Positions 53,542-62,743 of a stretch of DNA of 64,000 nt are shown piece after piece. How positions within the stretch are numbered: position 1 is the first letter of the stretch; every line of letters starts with the position of its first letter. The notes beneath the pieces were generated by a model that saw only the letters and a list, made by a program, of their open reading frames with translations, was not told where the DNA came from and did not search any database. The position numbers and the translations under genes were made by a program. The stretch comes from Candidatus Raymondbacteria bacterium RIFOXYA2_FULL_49_16 (GTDB lineage: Bacteria > Fibrobacterota > OXYB2-FULL-49-7 > XYB2-FULL-49-35), in assembly GCA_001789205.1 (NCBI GenBank), contig MFYT01000001.1, positions 1 through 64,000 on the forward strand, written 5' to 3'.

Positions 53542-54633
53542 TCAAGTATTTAAAGACGAATCAATCAACTTTTGAAGTTGGTGCGCATACGCATCTCCAT
53601 CGAGCGGTAATTCGACAGTTTTTTTCCGCAGGCCTGATAAAAGCATGGCATTACCAAGTTCAAGCGATTTGATGCCTTCCTCGGCCGGAGCGATGAGCGG
53701 AACATCGTGCAGTATTGCGTCCCGAAAATTTTTGTGGATGCCCGTGTGCTGTTCGCCAGTACTGTTGACAGGTATGTCGATCTCCCATACCGGCGGCGCG
53801 CCAAAACAAAGGTCCGTGGTCTTGCTGAAATGGGCTGTTTCAACCTCATTGCGCGTAAAATGCAGTTTTCCGTGTTCGAGCACCAGTTTGCCGCGCTCAC
53901 CAGCGATTTCGAAGCGGTTGGTGCCAGGCGCCTCAGCTGTTGTGGTGATAAAAACTCCCGTCGCATCGTTCTCATATTCCATAAATGCGTTCACCTCGTC
54001 TTCCACCTCTATATCATGGTACTTTCCCAGCCCGATGAAGGAGGTCACCTTCTGCGGCATGCCGGTGATCCACTGAAGCAGGTCCAGATTATGAGGACAC
54101 TGGTTGAGCAGGACCCCGCCGCCTTCACCTTTCCAGGTGGCGCGCCAGCTGCTTGATGCGTAATACGCGTATGACCGGAACCAGTTTGTAACAATCCAGT
54201 TGGTCCTGCGTATCTCTCCCAGTTCACCGGATACAACAAGGTGCTTCATTTTCTGGAAAACAGGGTTGGTCCGCAGATTGAACATGGCCGCGAACTTCAG
54301 CTTTTTGTCGGTATGCGCGGCAATCATTTTTTTTGCGTCGTTCACATGAACGGCAATGGGTTTTTCAACGAGTACATGCAGTCCGTTTTGAAGGGCGTCG
54401 ATAGCGGCCTGCGTATGGGCGTAATGGAGGGTCGCGATAAGGACCGCATCAACAGCGCCCGACATAATCAGCTTGTGATGATCATCGAATTTTTTACCTT
54501 GGAAAAAGGCGATGCGCGTATCATCCACATCGCACAAAGCGGTTATCTCGATGTGTTCAATATTCTGGAGGAATTTGAAGTGCTCGGTTCCCATGCCGCC
54601 CATGCCAATGATTCCAAGGCGAACTTTTGTCAT
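53542..54633 (-). CDS. Gfo/Idh/MocA family oxidoreductase
   Basis: A 363-residue NAD(P)-dependent sugar oxidoreductase. The dinucleotide site is VRLGIIGMGGMGTEHFKFLQ, and the catalytic motif is HVLVEKPIAVHVNDAKKMIA with Lys. GGGVLLNQCPHNLDLLQWIT carries the family's D.G.H-like position as NQCPHNLD. It is convergent with the propeller gene and divergent from the ROK regulator, whose operator lies between, so it may be under ROK control. GGGAG precedes the ATG. The substrate is unknown. Confidence 0.92.
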   Translation of the reverse strand: MTKVRLGIIGMGGMGTEHFKFLQNIEHIEITALCDVDDTRIAFFQGKKFDDHHKLIMSGAVDAVLIATLHYAHTQAAIDALQNGLHVLVEKPIAVHVNDAKKMIAAHTDKKLKFAAMFNLRTNPVFQKMKHLVVSGELGEIRRTNWIVTNWFRSYAYYASSSWRATWKGEGGGVLLNQCPHNLDLLQWITGMPQKVTSFIGLGKYHDIEVEDEVNAFMEYENDATGVFITTTAEAPGTNRFEIAGERGKLVLEHGKLHFTRNEVETAHFSKTTDLCFGAPPVWEIDIPVNSTGEQHTGIHKNFRDAILHDVPLIAPAEEGIKSLELGNAMLLSGLRKKTVELPLDGDAYAHQLQKLIDSSLNT

Positions 54634-54721
54634 GTTCCATCTCCCTTATAATTTGTGTGGTTAAAAAATAACCGGTCATTGAAGGCAAAACAAGGCTAAA
54701 AAAAGCGGGAAAATTTTTTGC

Positions 54722-54773
54722 TTGACTTTTAATATAAAATTAGTTAGTTTATTTAATAGACCAACCAACTTAA
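54722..54773 (+). promoter_or_regulatory. Promoter with ROK-type palindromic operator
   Basis: A TTGACT -35 (54722-54727) is followed 17 bases later by a poor -10 (TAGTTT). Overlapping that region is the inverted repeat TTAGTTAGTTTAT...AGACCAACCAACTTAA (54740-54773; inner arms AGTTAGTT and AACCAACT). This resembles operators of XylR/NagC-type ROK repressors, and the ROK gene starts 17 bases downstream, so autoregulation is likely. Confidence 0.55.
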
Positions 54774-54789
54774 AAAAACAGGCATCATT

Positions 54790-55839
54790 ATGACATGCTC
54801 TAAACAAACAATGAAGCAGATTAACGTAGCAGCCTTGCTTAGGACCTTTTTGATTAATGGTCCGGCATCTCAGACGCAACTCGTTGAAATAACTAATCTT
54901 AAGAAACCTACGGTCAGCGTGTTAATCAATCAATTAAAAGAACAAGGATTAATTTTTGGCACTGGAAGCGGTAATTCTTCTCTACAGGGCGGACGTAAAC
55001 CTCAATTTATCGACATCAACCGTACAAATATAGTGGGTCTTGGTGTATCTTTAAGGAATTTAGACCTGCAATTTGGTTTATATGATCTTCAGGGCAAACA
55101 AATATGGCAAACCGCCATCCAGCTTGGAAAAAATCATTCCAGCATATGGGCGCCAATTATATTAAAAACCATTAAAAAGATCCAGCAAAGATGCGCTGCC
55201 CGGCAACAAGTATTTTTGGGTACCGGGTTTGCCATAGGATGCATTTTTAATCCCCTTAGAAATAACCTCAACGCCATTTCAAACAACGACGAAAAGGACC
55301 TTTCCGTAAACGAACTGTTCAGCAGCCACCTGCAGAACACCGCTGTGGTGGTTGATGATTTCCCTAACGCCATGGCTATCGGCGAGATGTGGTTTGGCCG
55401 GGCAAAGGACCTGAGCGATTTTATTTATTTCCAACCCGTACACCCGAAGCTGACTATTATTATAGATAAGAAAATATACCGGGGCCACAGGTTTTTCGCG
55501 GGTGAGATAGGCGATTGCGTCATGGGCGCGGTCCCTATGCGCGATCTTAAGGGAAAAGCAGGTTTTTTTACAGATGCCGCGTTTTTACAGTGGCTGTATG
55601 AACTCACGTTGTATTATGATCCGGAGAAAATAATCATCTCCGCGGAAAGCGCCCCGGCTGGCTTGAAAGACAATCTGGCCGCAATCAATGGTTTCATCGG
55701 GGACCGGTACCGGGAGCGCCATCCTGCTTTTATTAAAGATGATTTTATTCAGTTTGGGACGCTGGATTCCTCTGAAACAGTCAAGGGCGCCGTTGCCCTG
55801 GTATTTGAGAATTATTTCTATTCATACAAAGTACAATAA
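54790..55839 (+). CDS. ROK family transcriptional regulator
   Basis: A 349-residue regulator. Residues about 8-70 are a winged helix-turn-helix (SQTQLVEITNLKKPTVSVLI, NQLKEQGLIFGTGSG), and the remainder is a ROK sugar-kinase-like domain (NIVGLGVSLRNLDLQFGLYD, VVVDDFPNAMAIGEMWFG, FFAGEIGDCVMGAVP). The CxCGxxGCxE zinc motif that follows GEIGH in typical ROK proteins is absent here, so zinc-dependent effector binding may be changed. It heads the operon that runs to the window's end and faces the oxidoreductase gene. The effector is likely a sugar or sugar phosphate. Confidence 0.87.
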   Translation: MTCSKQTMKQINVAALLRTFLINGPASQTQLVEITNLKKPTVSVLINQLKEQGLIFGTGSGNSSLQGGRKPQFIDINRTNIVGLGVSLRNLDLQFGLYDLQGKQIWQTAIQLGKNHSSIWAPIILKTIKKIQQRCAARQQVFLGTGFAIGCIFNPLRNNLNAISNNDEKDLSVNELFSSHLQNTAVVVDDFPNAMAIGEMWFGRAKDLSDFIYFQPVHPKLTIIIDKKIYRGHRFFAGEIGDCVMGAVPMRDLKGKAGFFTDAAFLQWLYELTLYYDPEKIIISAESAPAGLKDNLAAINGFIGDRYRERHPAFIKDDFIQFGTLDSSETVKGAVALVFENYFYSYKVQ

Positions 55840-55853
55840 CAAAAGGAGCGATC

Positions 55854-57101
55854 ATGCCACTATCCGCAACAGTCGGCGCACGACTGGCCATTGACGGCGG
55901 CCAGAAAGTAAAAACAACCCCCTATGGCATAGGCAAGCGGTTTGGGGACGAAGAGCTTTTACAGGTGAAGGAGGCGCTGGAACAGAACACGCTGTTTTAT
56001 TATAAAGGAAAGAAAGTCAAGGAATTCACGGCAAAATTCGCCCGGATATACGGGTTCAAAAATTGCATTGCCACAAACTCAGGGTCTGCCTCCATCCATG
56101 TGGCCCTATCCGCTCTGGGTGTTTCCGTTGGCGATGAGGTCATTGTCAGCCCCTTGACCGACATAGGTTCCGTGATCGGCATACTTTTCCAAAATGCCAT
56201 CCCGGTCTTTGCCGACATCCACCCGCACAACTACACCATGGACCCGGCATCAATCGAAGCCAGGATAACCGCGCGCACAAAGGCCATTCTCGCGGTGCAG
56301 ATCATGGGCGGCCCTTGTGATATGGACGCTCTCGTACAGATCTCACGGAAGCACAATATTCCCCTGGTCGAGGACTGCGCGCAGGCTTTTGGCGCTTATT
56401 ACAAAGGCAAAAGGCTGGGTGGCTTTGGTGTTTTCGGCTGTTTCTCTACCAATGATTTCAAGCATATGTCCACCGGAGACGGCGGCATGGTCGTTACCGC
56501 GGATGACGCGCTGGCACAGAAAGCTTTTGAGATCGCGGATAAAAATTATTATCGGAGCGGTACACATGTCGGTAAATCAGCCAAGTTTCTCGCCCCGAAT
56601 TACCGCATGACTGAACTGCAGGGCGCTGTGGGCATTGCCCAGCTCGATAAACTTGAAAGCATTTGCCAGCGCCGGACAAAACTCGGTGATATGCTCTCCT
56701 CGCTTCTGCAGGATACGCCCGGGATATTGCCCTATGAAGTGACCGCAGGCGGGACATCCACCTATATGTTGTATCTTGCCCGGATAAAACCTGAGGAATT
56801 GCGTGTGGATCTGGACACGTTCATAAAAGCCATGAACGCCGAGGGAGTTCCCGGGGGCAGGTATCTGATGACACCAGTATATCAGTATGACCTGTTCCAA
56901 ACACGGACCATTTATCAGAACACCCATTTTCCGCTTGAAGGCACGGGAAAAAGTTATTTTTACGAAAAGGGGCTCTGCCCGGTCGCGGAAGAGGTTATTT
57001 CGACCAATCTTTCATTCCCCCTGAATGAATTCTTTACAAAGACCGATATTGAGGAAACCGCTTGTGCAATCAAAAAGGTTGCGGAAGCGTACGCAAAGTG
57101 A
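55854..57101 (+). CDS. DegT/DnrJ/EryC1/StrS family aminotransferase
   Basis: A 415-residue PLP-dependent sugar aminotransferase-type protein. Motifs are CIATNSGSASIHVALSALGV, GDEVIVSPLTDIGS, LVEDCAQAFGAYYKGKRLGG, and FSTNDFKHMSTGDGGMVVT with the Schiff-base Lys. Most relatives make amino sugars from keto sugars. In a catabolic setting the partner may be an oxidoreductase that makes a keto sugar, such as the Gfo/Idh proteins here; that is inference. AAAGGAGCGATC precedes the ATG, 15 bases after the ROK gene, and the next gene begins eight bases after its stop. Confidence 0.92.
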   Translation: MPLSATVGARLAIDGGQKVKTTPYGIGKRFGDEELLQVKEALEQNTLFYYKGKKVKEFTAKFARIYGFKNCIATNSGSASIHVALSALGVSVGDEVIVSPLTDIGSVIGILFQNAIPVFADIHPHNYTMDPASIEARITARTKAILAVQIMGGPCDMDALVQISRKHNIPLVEDCAQAFGAYYKGKRLGGFGVFGCFSTNDFKHMSTGDGGMVVTADDALAQKAFEIADKNYYRSGTHVGKSAKFLAPNYRMTELQGAVGIAQLDKLESICQRRTKLGDMLSSLLQDTPGILPYEVTAGGTSTYMLYLARIKPEELRVDLDTFIKAMNAEGVPGGRYLMTPVYQYDLFQTRTIYQNTHFPLEGTGKSYFYEKGLCPVAEEVISTNLSFPLNEFFTKTDIEETACAIKKVAEAYAK

Positions 57102-57108
57102 GGGACGG

Positions 57109-57915
57109 ATGATAGATATACATCAACATGTCAACTGGCAAGGCAAAAACGACAAAGGCCTGATCGCATATCTCGATGACGCGGGTGTGCGGAAATGCTG
57201 GCTTTTATCGTGGGAATCAGTGGACGGAAGCCGTGAGCAGCATTATCAGCACCTGTCTATTCAGGATGTGTACCGTACCTATAAGAAATATCCCAAACGG
57301 ATCATTCCCTTCTGCGGGGTTGATCCCCGGAGGGAAAACGCTGAGAAGATCCTGATGGATCTGCATAAAAAAGGGTTCAAGGGATATGGCGAGCTGAAAT
57401 TTCGCATCCTTGCGGACAACCCGGACTTTATCCGCATGCTGCGGCTTGCTGGAAAACTCCGTATGCCTGCGCTCCTGCACCTTGATGTTGATATTCCTTC
57501 AACTCCACAATGGTATCTTGGCGACATCATTCACCTGGAAAGGGCAGCGCGTCTTTGCCCCAAAACAATCATTATCGGCCATGGCCCCGGGTGGTGGCGC
57601 GAGATATCGGGAAACGCGCAAAAGGTCGATGTCATATATCCAAAAGGCCGTATCGTAAAAGGCGGAAGGCTCTGGTCTGTGCTTGAACGCAATCCGAACG
57701 TTTATGCAGACCTGTCCGCCCAGTCTGCGATAAACGCCTTGTCCCGGGACATCCGATATACAAAAAGATTGCTGAATACATTCAGGAAGAAGATTTTGTA
57801 CGGGACAGACAGCTATGATACCTCCCTGCTCAATTTTTTGCAGAACCTGAAGCTCGATTCCGGGGTCTTCAAGGACATTACTGAACGGAATGCGCAAAGA
57901 CTGGTCAGGGGATAG
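57109..57915 (+). CDS. Amidohydrolase family protein
   Basis: A 268-residue TIM-barrel metal hydrolase. It starts at MIDIHQHVNWQG (H-x-H), preceded by GAGGGACGG; a frame 28 codons longer lies inside the aminotransferase gene and is rejected. Other likely metal or active-site positions are PALLHLDVDIP, TIIIGHGPGWW and ILYGTDSYDTSLLNF. The size fits COG2159-like hydrolases. It lies between the aminotransferase and the UroD-like gene with gaps of seven and two bases, so the three products probably act in one path. Confidence 0.85.
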   Translation: MIDIHQHVNWQGKNDKGLIAYLDDAGVRKCWLLSWESVDGSREQHYQHLSIQDVYRTYKKYPKRIIPFCGVDPRRENAEKILMDLHKKGFKGYGELKFRILADNPDFIRMLRLAGKLRMPALLHLDVDIPSTPQWYLGDIIHLERAARLCPKTIIIGHGPGWWREISGNAQKVDVIYPKGRIVKGGRLWSVLERNPNVYADLSAQSAINALSRDIRYTKRLLNTFRKKILYGTDSYDTSLLNFLQNLKLDSGVFKDITERNAQRLVRG

Positions 57916-57917
57916 TC

Positions 57918-59018
57918 ATGACAAGAAAACCGGATTACACAACTCTTAGGGATAAAAAAGGATTTTCCTGGTATGTGGGAACATCCCAGGATGCGCTTCG
58001 GGGAATAACCGGCATATCCATCAAGGATTTCAATCTTAGGCCCGAGGCCTGTATAGAAGCGCACCAGCTTGGCCGTGTTAGACTCCGGGAGATGTTTGGT
58101 AATGAAGTTCAAATTGCGGGAGTGAGTACGCCCGCGATCAGCTATGGACATGTAAACGGCCTTGGTTCAGAGCTGCTGTTTCCCGAAGGTGGTGAGGTCG
58201 GGCATACCCATATCTACAAATCCCTGGATGAGGGGATCGGGGCATTGAGAAAACCGGTTGATTTTTTATCCGCAGGCATGGCGCCCTTCTATCTGAAATT
58301 CAGAGAAAGCATGAAAGCGGCCTTTCCAGGAGAGAGTGTCGGATTCGGATACGGGCTCGAAGGCCCCATTACCACGGCATGGGAACTGCGCGGTGAGGAT
58401 TTCTTCATAGATATTTTTGATAACCCCTCGGGCATGCGTGAATTTCTTGCAACAACCACTGAAAGCATTTTATGCTTTCACCGTTTTCGATGCCGTGTCC
58501 TGGGAACGCCGGAGATTGATCCAAAAAGGAGCGGCATGGCCGATGATATTGCAAGCATGGTACCGCCCGATCTCTGGGACGAACTGGTCATACCCTACTG
58601 GGACCTCTATTATCGCGGTACAACAACAGGCGAGCGCCACGCGCATGTGGAGGACCTGAGGCCGATTCAGGTGAAATATCTGGAAAAGATAGGACTTGAG
58701 TTCTATGACCCTTCAATTTCCCCTCACGTAAACCAAGAGATCGTCTTTAAGGAATGCCGCGTTCCGTTCTCCTGGAGACTTCCGAGCTTTCATTATGATG
58801 CAATGACCCACGAGGACGTGAGGAATTTTGTATTTTCAACCGCAGCCCAGGGCGCAAGCAGTGTGACCACCTGGGTCGAGGCGAATATGTGCAATGAGCA
58901 GGCTGCTTTAAAAGTGAAATGTTTTATCCAGGCGGCAAAAGAGGTAAAGGATTTGATTGATCGGGGTAATAGCAGAGAGGAGATAGGCAACCGTATCAGC
59001 GTTACCACAGGAGCATAG
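57918..59018 (+). CDS. Uroporphyrinogen decarboxylase family protein
   Basis: A 366-residue protein of the URO-D superfamily, which also covers methyltransferases acting with corrinoids. Visible family traits are VSTPAISYGHVNGLGSELLF, GFGYGLEGPITTAWELRGED, PPDLWDELVIPYWDLYYRGT and HAHVEDLRPIQVKYLEKIGL. No other haem gene is near, and the setting is glycan use, so haem synthesis is unlikely. Proteins of this group recur in sugar loci of Lentisphaerae- and Verrucomicrobia-like bacteria, but their reaction is not settled. The SASA gene starts one base after its stop. Confidence 0.85.
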   Translation: MTRKPDYTTLRDKKGFSWYVGTSQDALRGITGISIKDFNLRPEACIEAHQLGRVRLREMFGNEVQIAGVSTPAISYGHVNGLGSELLFPEGGEVGHTHIYKSLDEGIGALRKPVDFLSAGMAPFYLKFRESMKAAFPGESVGFGYGLEGPITTAWELRGEDFFIDIFDNPSGMREFLATTTESILCFHRFRCRVLGTPEIDPKRSGMADDIASMVPPDLWDELVIPYWDLYYRGTTTGERHAHVEDLRPIQVKYLEKIGLEFYDPSISPHVNQEIVFKECRVPFSWRLPSFHYDAMTHEDVRNFVFSTAAQGASSVTTWVEANMCNEQAALKVKCFIQAAKEVKDLIDRGNSREEIGNRISVTTGA

Positions 59019-59019
59019 C

Positions 59020-60735
59020 ATGGCGCATTGCAAACAAATGGCGTTTATTGCAGGGTTTTTTTCGTGCGTGCTTGCGGCACAGGCAGCGACAATAGTATTT
59101 GACCGCATACCAACGCATCTGCAATTGTTCCCCCGGGATTCCGCGGATTCAAGCCAGGTTGTCATTTCCGGCAGAGTGACATCGCTTGGATCAAATTCCG
59201 TCTCCGCGGAACTATATAAAAACGATTCTCTTTGGAAAAGCTGCATCACATCATTAGCCTATACCGGTAGCAGCGCTGATTTTTCCATGAATTTCCAGTT
59301 ATATTCAGAATTAGCCGAATACAAATTCAGAATACATATTGACGATTCCCTTGTTACGGAAAGGGACAGCATTACCTGCGGCGATATTTATCTGTTAAAC
59401 GGTCAGTCAAATACCCGGGCAACGGATTTTCAGGGTCTTGCGACATTTCAGAGCGAATGGATACGGTCCTATAGTACTTCAGGCTCTGATGTCAGCGTTG
59501 ATTCCCTCTGGGGGCTTGCACAGGGACATATAGATCATACTCACGCGGCAGTGGGCGTCTGGGGCCTTCTTCTGGGCAAACGCTTGGTTGAAACATATGG
59601 TATTCCTGTCTGCATATTGAACGGAGCTGTCGGAGGAACGACCATAGCCGCCCATCTGAGAAACGAGTCAAACCGGTTAGATGTATCCACTATCTACGGA
59701 CGTCTTCTCTACCGCGCCTCCAAAGCAGGCATAGAGCAGAACGTCAAAGCGATCATATGGCATCAGGGGGAAAACAATACCGATGCCACGTATGCGGCAT
59801 ATGCCGCTAGTTTTCATACACTATACGACGCGTGGAAAGAGGATTATCTTAATCTGAAGAAAATGTATGTTTTCCAGATACGGCCTGGCTGCGGATTTGA
59901 TTTCCAGAACAACCTTCGGGAAATTCAGAGGACCTTGCCTGAATCGTACGATGATATCGAAATAATGTCAACTAATGGGATCGTTAACCATGACGGATGC
60001 CATTACGGATGCTCAGGATACGACCAAATGGCGGAATGGATTTTCGGCCTGGTTGCCCATGATTTTTACAATTCCACTGATACAATAGGCATCCGGCCGC
60101 CGAACATTCAAAGAGCGTATTATACCACAGGGACATATGACAGAATCGCCCTTGAATTTGACCAGCCGATTGTCTGGCCGTCAAATTACCTGGGAAACGC
60201 GATGAAGAACTACATGTATATTGACGGCGCATACGGCGCTGTTGATTCCGGATATGTTCAGGATAGCACAACGGTTATTTTGAATTTGTCAGCGTCCTCG
60301 AACGGGCAAAGAATAACCTACCTGCCAAACTGGTACTACAACGGCACAGCGACTGTTTTTGAAGGACCCTGGATACGGAACCCGCGCGGTATTGGCGCAT
60401 TATCGTTTTTTGATTTTCCCATTGCAGACTCAGCGACCACGGACATTCACTATGACGAAGATACGGCCCCTGCGCATTTCCGCACTGCATGTTATCCTAA
60501 TCCTTTTAATCCTGTAACCACTATCGCATTCAGCGTATCTCAGACAAGTACTATGCGAATATCCGTGTATGATTTTTCCGGTAGGCATATTGAGACCCTT
60601 TTCAATGGACCAGTCCTTCTGGGTGAACATCATGTTCAATGGAATGCAGGGGCCTTTGCCAGCGGCTTGTATGTGTATCGTATCCAAAGGAACGGGAAAT
60701 TGGTCGAGACCCGGCGGATATGCTACCTGAAATGA
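59020..60735 (+). CDS. Secreted sialate O-acetylesterase-like protein
   Basis: A 571-residue exported esterase (MAHCKQMAFIAGFFSCVLAA). The SASA/DUF303 domain shows YLLNGQSNTRATDFQGLATF with the catalytic Ser, CILNGAVGGTTIAAHL, IIWHQGENNTDATY and NHDGCHYGCSGYDQMAEW with Asp and His. Its front and the PPNIQRAYY.....RIALEFDQP segment match the esterase at 9050-11665, so they are paralogs; this one lacks the discoidin-like domain. The sorting-like domain (CYPNPFNPVTTIAF) ends it. AGGAG lies six bases before the ATG. It should remove acetyl groups from sugars outside the cell. Confidence 0.87.
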   Translation: MAHCKQMAFIAGFFSCVLAAQAATIVFDRIPTHLQLFPRDSADSSQVVISGRVTSLGSNSVSAELYKNDSLWKSCITSLAYTGSSADFSMNFQLYSELAEYKFRIHIDDSLVTERDSITCGDIYLLNGQSNTRATDFQGLATFQSEWIRSYSTSGSDVSVDSLWGLAQGHIDHTHAAVGVWGLLLGKRLVETYGIPVCILNGAVGGTTIAAHLRNESNRLDVSTIYGRLLYRASKAGIEQNVKAIIWHQGENNTDATYAAYAASFHTLYDAWKEDYLNLKKMYVFQIRPGCGFDFQNNLREIQRTLPESYDDIEIMSTNGIVNHDGCHYGCSGYDQMAEWIFGLVAHDFYNSTDTIGIRPPNIQRAYYTTGTYDRIALEFDQPIVWPSNYLGNAMKNYMYIDGAYGAVDSGYVQDSTTVILNLSASSNGQRITYLPNWYYNGTATVFEGPWIRNPRGIGALSFFDFPIADSATTDIHYDEDTAPAHFRTACYPNPFNPVTTIAFSVSQTSTMRISVYDFSGRHIETLFNGPVLLGEHHVQWNAGAFASGLYVYRIQRNGKLVETRRICYLK

Positions 60736-60770
60736 TGGTAACGGGATACTAATTTGAAAAGGGGGTTGTC

Positions 60771-62732
60771 ATGAGAGGAACGAATAGGCGCAGATTAATT
60801 GCAATGCCGGTTTTGATCTTTTTGCTGCTCCTTGTGATGAATATGCCGGCTCAGGTAGCCTATGATGCACAATTCGTCAGATGTGTCATCCCGGAAACCC
60901 TGACCACGGACGAGATCTTTCCTGCGGTGATCTGCATGAGAAATACCGGCGACTCTGCTTGGGATATCACAAACACATTACTTCATTCACAAAACCCGTA
61001 CAAAAACTATACCTGGGGTACATATTTTATTCTGCAGCACCATGGGCCCATGCTTGCTCCGGGAGATACCTTTGATTTCACCTCCCATTTCAGAGCCCCG
61101 CATTCACCGGGAAAATTCCCTTTTTCATGGCAGTGCTATAATAACAATTCCCGGCAGCTTTACGGCGAAATTGTACCGGCGGAGAGCATCACAGTGACAC
61201 AGCGGATTGAACAGCCCCCGCCCCCGCCCCCGCACCAAGATTCGCTCCTCGACTCCTCGGATTTCGAATATCTCGGTTCTTTCAAGCTCCCGGCCATCTC
61301 CGGTCATGATAATACATTCAACCGCACCGGATGTGCGCTGCGCATCATGCCCGACAGTACCAGGCATCTGTTTCTGGAAACAGGGTATCCCAATTCAATC
61401 TATGAAGTGGAAATCCCGCAGCAGTTTGTTAAAATGACGAACAACGATGGCTCGGTGCTCAACGCCGCACTCCTTGTCAAAGAGTGGGGGCCTGTTACCT
61501 GGTCAAATCCGGGTTCAGGCGACCAGGACCCTTTGGATGCCAACGGCGGTTTCTGGTGGGATGACAGCGCACAGACTCTTTACTGGACAATTTTTAATTC
61601 ATATTATACCGGTTCCGGGTTCCCTATGCTTGCCGCTTCCAGGCTTGCCAACGACAGTGTGACAAATCTGAAGTATTGGTATTTGCCCATGCCCAGCTTG
61701 GTTGCCTGGAAAGGGTACTGGAGGGGTGTGACAAATATCCCAAAAGCATTTGCCGACACCTATACCGGCGGCAGAGACATTGGATTGGGGTTCGGGGGCA
61801 TGTACAGTATTGGTCAGACCGCAAGCAGGGGGCCTGCAATCGCGGCCATACAAAAACCGGACATTTCCAAAGATACCGTTGACCTGGTTGAAATGCTCAG
61901 ATATAATACGTATACCACTCCTTCTGAGGCTGCTGTCAGGAACGGCAATTATTTTGGCACCGGTGACGATGGTGGCTGGTGGTACTATCAGCCGCCAAAT
62001 CCCTGGGATGGAAGGTTCGCGTATAACAGCTCATGCGCGGCAGGAGTGTTCATTGATCTTCCTGACAAGCACGGATATGTCGCGTTCGCGACCCATCTGA
62101 CAGGCAGGATCGCATACGACTGGGGTGGACAAGTTGTTGACGCGCATTATGAAGACGACTGGTATTTCTATGATCTCAAGGACCTGGGGGCAGCGGCCCT
62201 GGGGCAGATCGGTCCGGGGACCATTCAGCCCACATCGTTTGTTGCATTTAATTGGCCCACACCGTTCGAAAATACCACAAACCGTTCGGTGACCGGCGCC
62301 TGTTTTGATGAGCAGACACGGACCATGTACGTGTATATGCCCGGCTCCATCGATGATGTGGCTTATTACAGGAGCCCTGTGATCCATGCTTATTATGTGA
62401 AAAAAGATAGCGTAACGGCCGCCGAATCCGCGGTTGCGGTGATAGCTGGACCGATATTTTCTGTGAGCCCGAACCCGTTCAATCCGGCAACGAGAATCAG
62501 GATACAGGAGCCCTCCGGCTATGCTCAGAGCAAGCAAGAAGCAAGGAGCAAGAATAGTGAGATACGGATATTTGATATCCATGGCAAACTTGTCCAAAAA
62601 CTTGCTACTGACTACTTGCTACTTGCTTCTGGTATTACCTGGGACGCTTCGAATCAGCCCAGCGGGTTATACATCATCAGGGTGCAGGTTGGAGGCAAAA
62701 CACTGGTGAAACAGGCGCTACTGCTGAAATAA
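60771..62732 (+). CDS. Large secreted protein of unknown function with sorting-like domain
   Basis: A 653-residue exported protein (hydrophobic AMPVLIFLLLLVMNMPAQVA). Residues about 30-145 are an NBR1-like Ig domain (MRNTGDSAWDITNT, WGTYFILQHHGPMLAPGDTF), followed by a Pro-run linker (EQPPPPPPHQ). Residues about 160-540 look like a single propeller-type domain rich in Trp, Gly and Tyr (FEYLGSFKLPAISGHDNTFN, YNSSCAAGVFIDLPDKHGYV) that I cannot assign. The sorting-like domain contains an in-frame palindromic insert. AAGGGGG precedes the ATG. It is sixth in the ROK operon. Confidence 0.78.
   Translation: MRGTNRRRLIAMPVLIFLLLLVMNMPAQVAYDAQFVRCVIPETLTTDEIFPAVICMRNTGDSAWDITNTLLHSQNPYKNYTWGTYFILQHHGPMLAPGDTFDFTSHFRAPHSPGKFPFSWQCYNNNSRQLYGEIVPAESITVTQRIEQPPPPPPHQDSLLDSSDFEYLGSFKLPAISGHDNTFNRTGCALRIMPDSTRHLFLETGYPNSIYEVEIPQQFVKMTNNDGSVLNAALLVKEWGPVTWSNPGSGDQDPLDANGGFWWDDSAQTLYWTIFNSYYTGSGFPMLAASRLANDSVTNLKYWYLPMPSLVAWKGYWRGVTNIPKAFADTYTGGRDIGLGFGGMYSIGQTASRGPAIAAIQKPDISKDTVDLVEMLRYNTYTTPSEAAVRNGNYFGTGDDGGWWYYQPPNPWDGRFAYNSSCAAGVFIDLPDKHGYVAFATHLTGRIAYDWGGQVVDAHYEDDWYFYDLKDLGAAALGQIGPGTIQPTSFVAFNWPTPFENTTNRSVTGACFDEQTRTMYVYMPGSIDDVAYYRSPVIHAYYVKKDSVTAAESAVAVIAGPIFSVSPNPFNPATRIRIQEPSGYAQSKQEARSKNSEIRIFDIHGKLVQKLATDYLLLASGITWDASNQPSGLYIIRVQVGGKTLVKQALLLK
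62529..62630. repeat. In-frame palindromic insert in the sorting-like domain
   Basis: Arms AGCAAGCAAGAAGCAAGGAG (from 62529) and CTACTTGCTACTTGCTTCT (to 62630) pair imperfectly around the codons for IRIFDIHGKLVQKL. They are built from the repeated word AGCAAG/CTTGCT. The place within the domain matches the insert at 12841-12950, although the words differ. Confidence 0.55.
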
Positions 62733-62743
62733 AGGAATAGTCA

